Shown here in pieces: positions 62,314 to 64,000 of a stretch of 64,000 nucleotides of DNA. The notes beneath the pieces were generated by a model, which was not told the DNA's origin, ran no database searches, and saw nothing but the letters and a program-made list of their open reading frames with translations. A program made the translations under genes and the position numbers. This DNA is from Phoebastria nigripes (taxonomy: Eukaryota; Chordata; Aves; Procellariiformes; Diomedeidae): positions 1-64,000 of the forward strand of contig JAYKAV010002797.1 in the NCBI GenBank assembly GCA_035582835.1, given 5' to 3'. Numbering within the stretch: position 1 is the stretch's first letter; every line of letters begins with the position of its first letter.

Positions 62314-62505
62314 TCACTCATTGACAGTCCCAGCAGAGGCACTCAACAGCTTCACAGACACTGTCATATAAAGGTCAAGAAGCTGAAGGAGACCTACAAG
62401 GCTGTTGGTAGGAATTTTGAGGTGAAACAACCCCCACCTATGTGTTATCACTTCTTCAGCAGGTTTAGCTCCATCACCCATCAGGAAAAGGAAGAGAAGA
62501 ACTGA
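62314..62505 (+). pseudogene. Decayed Myb/SANT-like domain fragment
   Basis: An open stretch of 63 codons without its own start translates to ...QQLHRHCHIKVKKLKETYKA, then VGRNFEVKQPPPMCYHFFSR and FSSITHQEKEEKN, ending in TGA. The block CHIKVKKLKETYKAV matches the 'QC..K(V/I)K.LK..Y..V' third-helix region of Myb/SANT-like (MSANTD/Harbinger-type) DNA-binding domains, and YHFFSRF fits the following aromatic 'FY.EL' segment. The first two helices with their Trp residues are not found upstream in frame, where a TGA stands at 62311. Probably a relic; a chance match is possible because only one block is convincing. Confidence 0.35.
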
Positions 62506-64000
62506 TTTTATCTTGCTATTTTTAAGGAGGGAAGTGGTGCATTGATTTACAGTGCAGTGCTGGGCTTAACCTCTCAGGGTTGAGGGCATCCTGTTGTCTT
62601 TCACAGGTCAGGATCACGCCATTAGCAATCTCAGTCAGTGGTGGGAAACAGCAAGACACATCCTTCCAGAGGTAAATGAGGCCTCCTTTTCCTACCAGTA
62701 AATCCCCCTAAGCCTCTTGGCAACCAGAATTCCTTCTCCCCATCTCAGCACTCATCCTCCACACACCTCATGAACTGGTTTTTACCCATCTTCCAAGGGT
62801 AGGTTTTTTATCTATTTACCCTACACGCTCAGCACCAGCACAGACACGCAGTTGCCCAAAGCAGTCACTGAAGCCACATCAGGTTAGAGAGGCAGGGAAA
62901 TACCTGGACTACCAGGCCTGCTAGAAATACTCGCAGGGATGGGCTTTTTTTTTTCCTCTTTTCTCTCCCTCTGCAACTTTTCTGTCATTTTTAGGGAAGC
63001 ATATCTAGCTTGTTGGTATAGAGCTGTATATAGCTACTCAGTGCACAGAATGGACTGTGGTATGGAGATGAGTCAGGATTGTGTAATGAATCAGATTTTG
63101 TCCAGAGGATCCTGGCTCTTTTGTTGCAGAAACTGAACACAATGACTGCAGGAAGAAAAAAAGTGGTTGCTAGCTAAGGCGTTTGTATGCTGCTCAGAAG
63201 GACTGGATTCTATTTTTGTCTTTCACACAACTACTAAATTAGCCACTTAAAAACCCATTTTTCATGGGTGGCCATGAACCGGGTACAGGGTTTTGCGGAA
63301 AGCCTAAATTCTAACCTTGTGCTTTTATCACTAAAAATGTAGCTGCAATGTAACGTAATTAGCTGTAATGCTATCTTCTCCTTACTTTATGAGGATGTTA
63401 TCAAAATACATTGAATTCTGTTTGTGAAACTCTCAGCTCCTACACTGTTGTATACCACTGAAAAGTCCATAACAGAATTACTAACTCTGTCTTCGGAGCA
63501 GGATTTGAACAGTAAGTAGTAAGGCATGGAGTCCCACATCAAACATCGAAGACAGAACAAAACAGTTGCTCATTGACTACCATCCTTTCTGTACACTGCA
63601 TGGGCTCATGTCATTAAAGACTACCTTGCAATCAAACACAAGGGGAGGCAAATCAAAGTTCTGCAGACAACATGAATTCTGGCATTTTCTAACTTCAGAA
63701 TGCTTGACTTTGCAGCCTTAAAAGCTTTCATATGATTTTTGTGTGGAATTTAAAGATACAGTATGTAAAACAAAGCATTAAGAACCATAAAAGGAATCCC
63801 TGTAGATTAAAAGTGCATTAAGACTGACATTTCTGAGACTTTAACCCTGATTATTGTGGATTAGTTGAAACCTATAATTAATCAGAGCAAGCTTTATCAT
63901 AATATTAGAATTGTAAAAGGGTCCACAGAGTTTTGAACTAGTTGAACTAAGCTACTGTCAAACAGTAATGAGGCAGTGCAACTCTGTGTATAAACAGACT
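62506..64000. other. Non-coding right end
   Basis: AT-rich sequence. No exon or repeat recognised. Confidence 0.45.

Overview
The window reads as avian (bird) nuclear DNA. It contains many CR1 LINE fragments of several ages, with the 3' end typical of bird CR1 (repeats of ATTCTATG or its complement), a decayed avian-type LTR, long introns and moderate GC. Isolated single N bases are scattered through it. I see no bacterial operons, tRNA, rRNA or CRISPR.

The main content is a pair of small, complete genes in tandem on the minus strand. Gene A runs from about 24.48 kb down to 13.2 kb and gene B from about 47.13 kb down to 37.3 kb. Each has a noncoding first exon and three coding exons, with conserved splice phases (1, then 0). 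Each encodes a secreted peptide of 92 (A) or 94 (B) residues: a signal peptide, a spacer with IPAES, a CVDC motif, a helical stretch, and a C-terminal CDC. I recognise this layout, from memory, as the C4orf48/NICOL1 family of neuropeptide-like secreted factors. NICOL1 is known as a NELL2 partner. The middle coding exons of A and B encode identical 29-residue segments and differ only at 5 synonymous positions, while signal peptides, C-terminal tails and introns have diverged. Both promoters keep an RFX X-box-like element and a TCTGAGCA motif at nearly the same distances from the first donor. The pair therefore looks like an old whole-gene tandem duplication with both copies under constraint.

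Layout. 1 to ~0.68 kb: CR1 ORF1 (esterase region), minus strand, running off the left edge. ~0.7-13.2 kb: apparently non-coding, with an 18-bp minisatellite near 5.5 kb. 13.2-24.5 kb: gene A, with old CR1 remnants in its introns. 24.5-37.3 kb: intergenic, with a probable LTR interrupted by a younger CR1, a 1.5-kb decayed CR1, a CR1 reverse-transcriptase fragment and a CR1-L-like copy. 37.3-47.1 kb: gene B, whose last intron holds a CR1 tail beside an unidentified frameshifted coding-like remnant. 47.1-64 kb: non-coding except for CR1 pieces, an LTR remnant, an ancient-repeat-like stretch and a decayed Myb/SANT-like fragment near 62.4 kb.

No other protein gene can be supported. All exon models are read from sequence alone (open frame, splice sites, A/B comparison) and have not been checked against transcripts.
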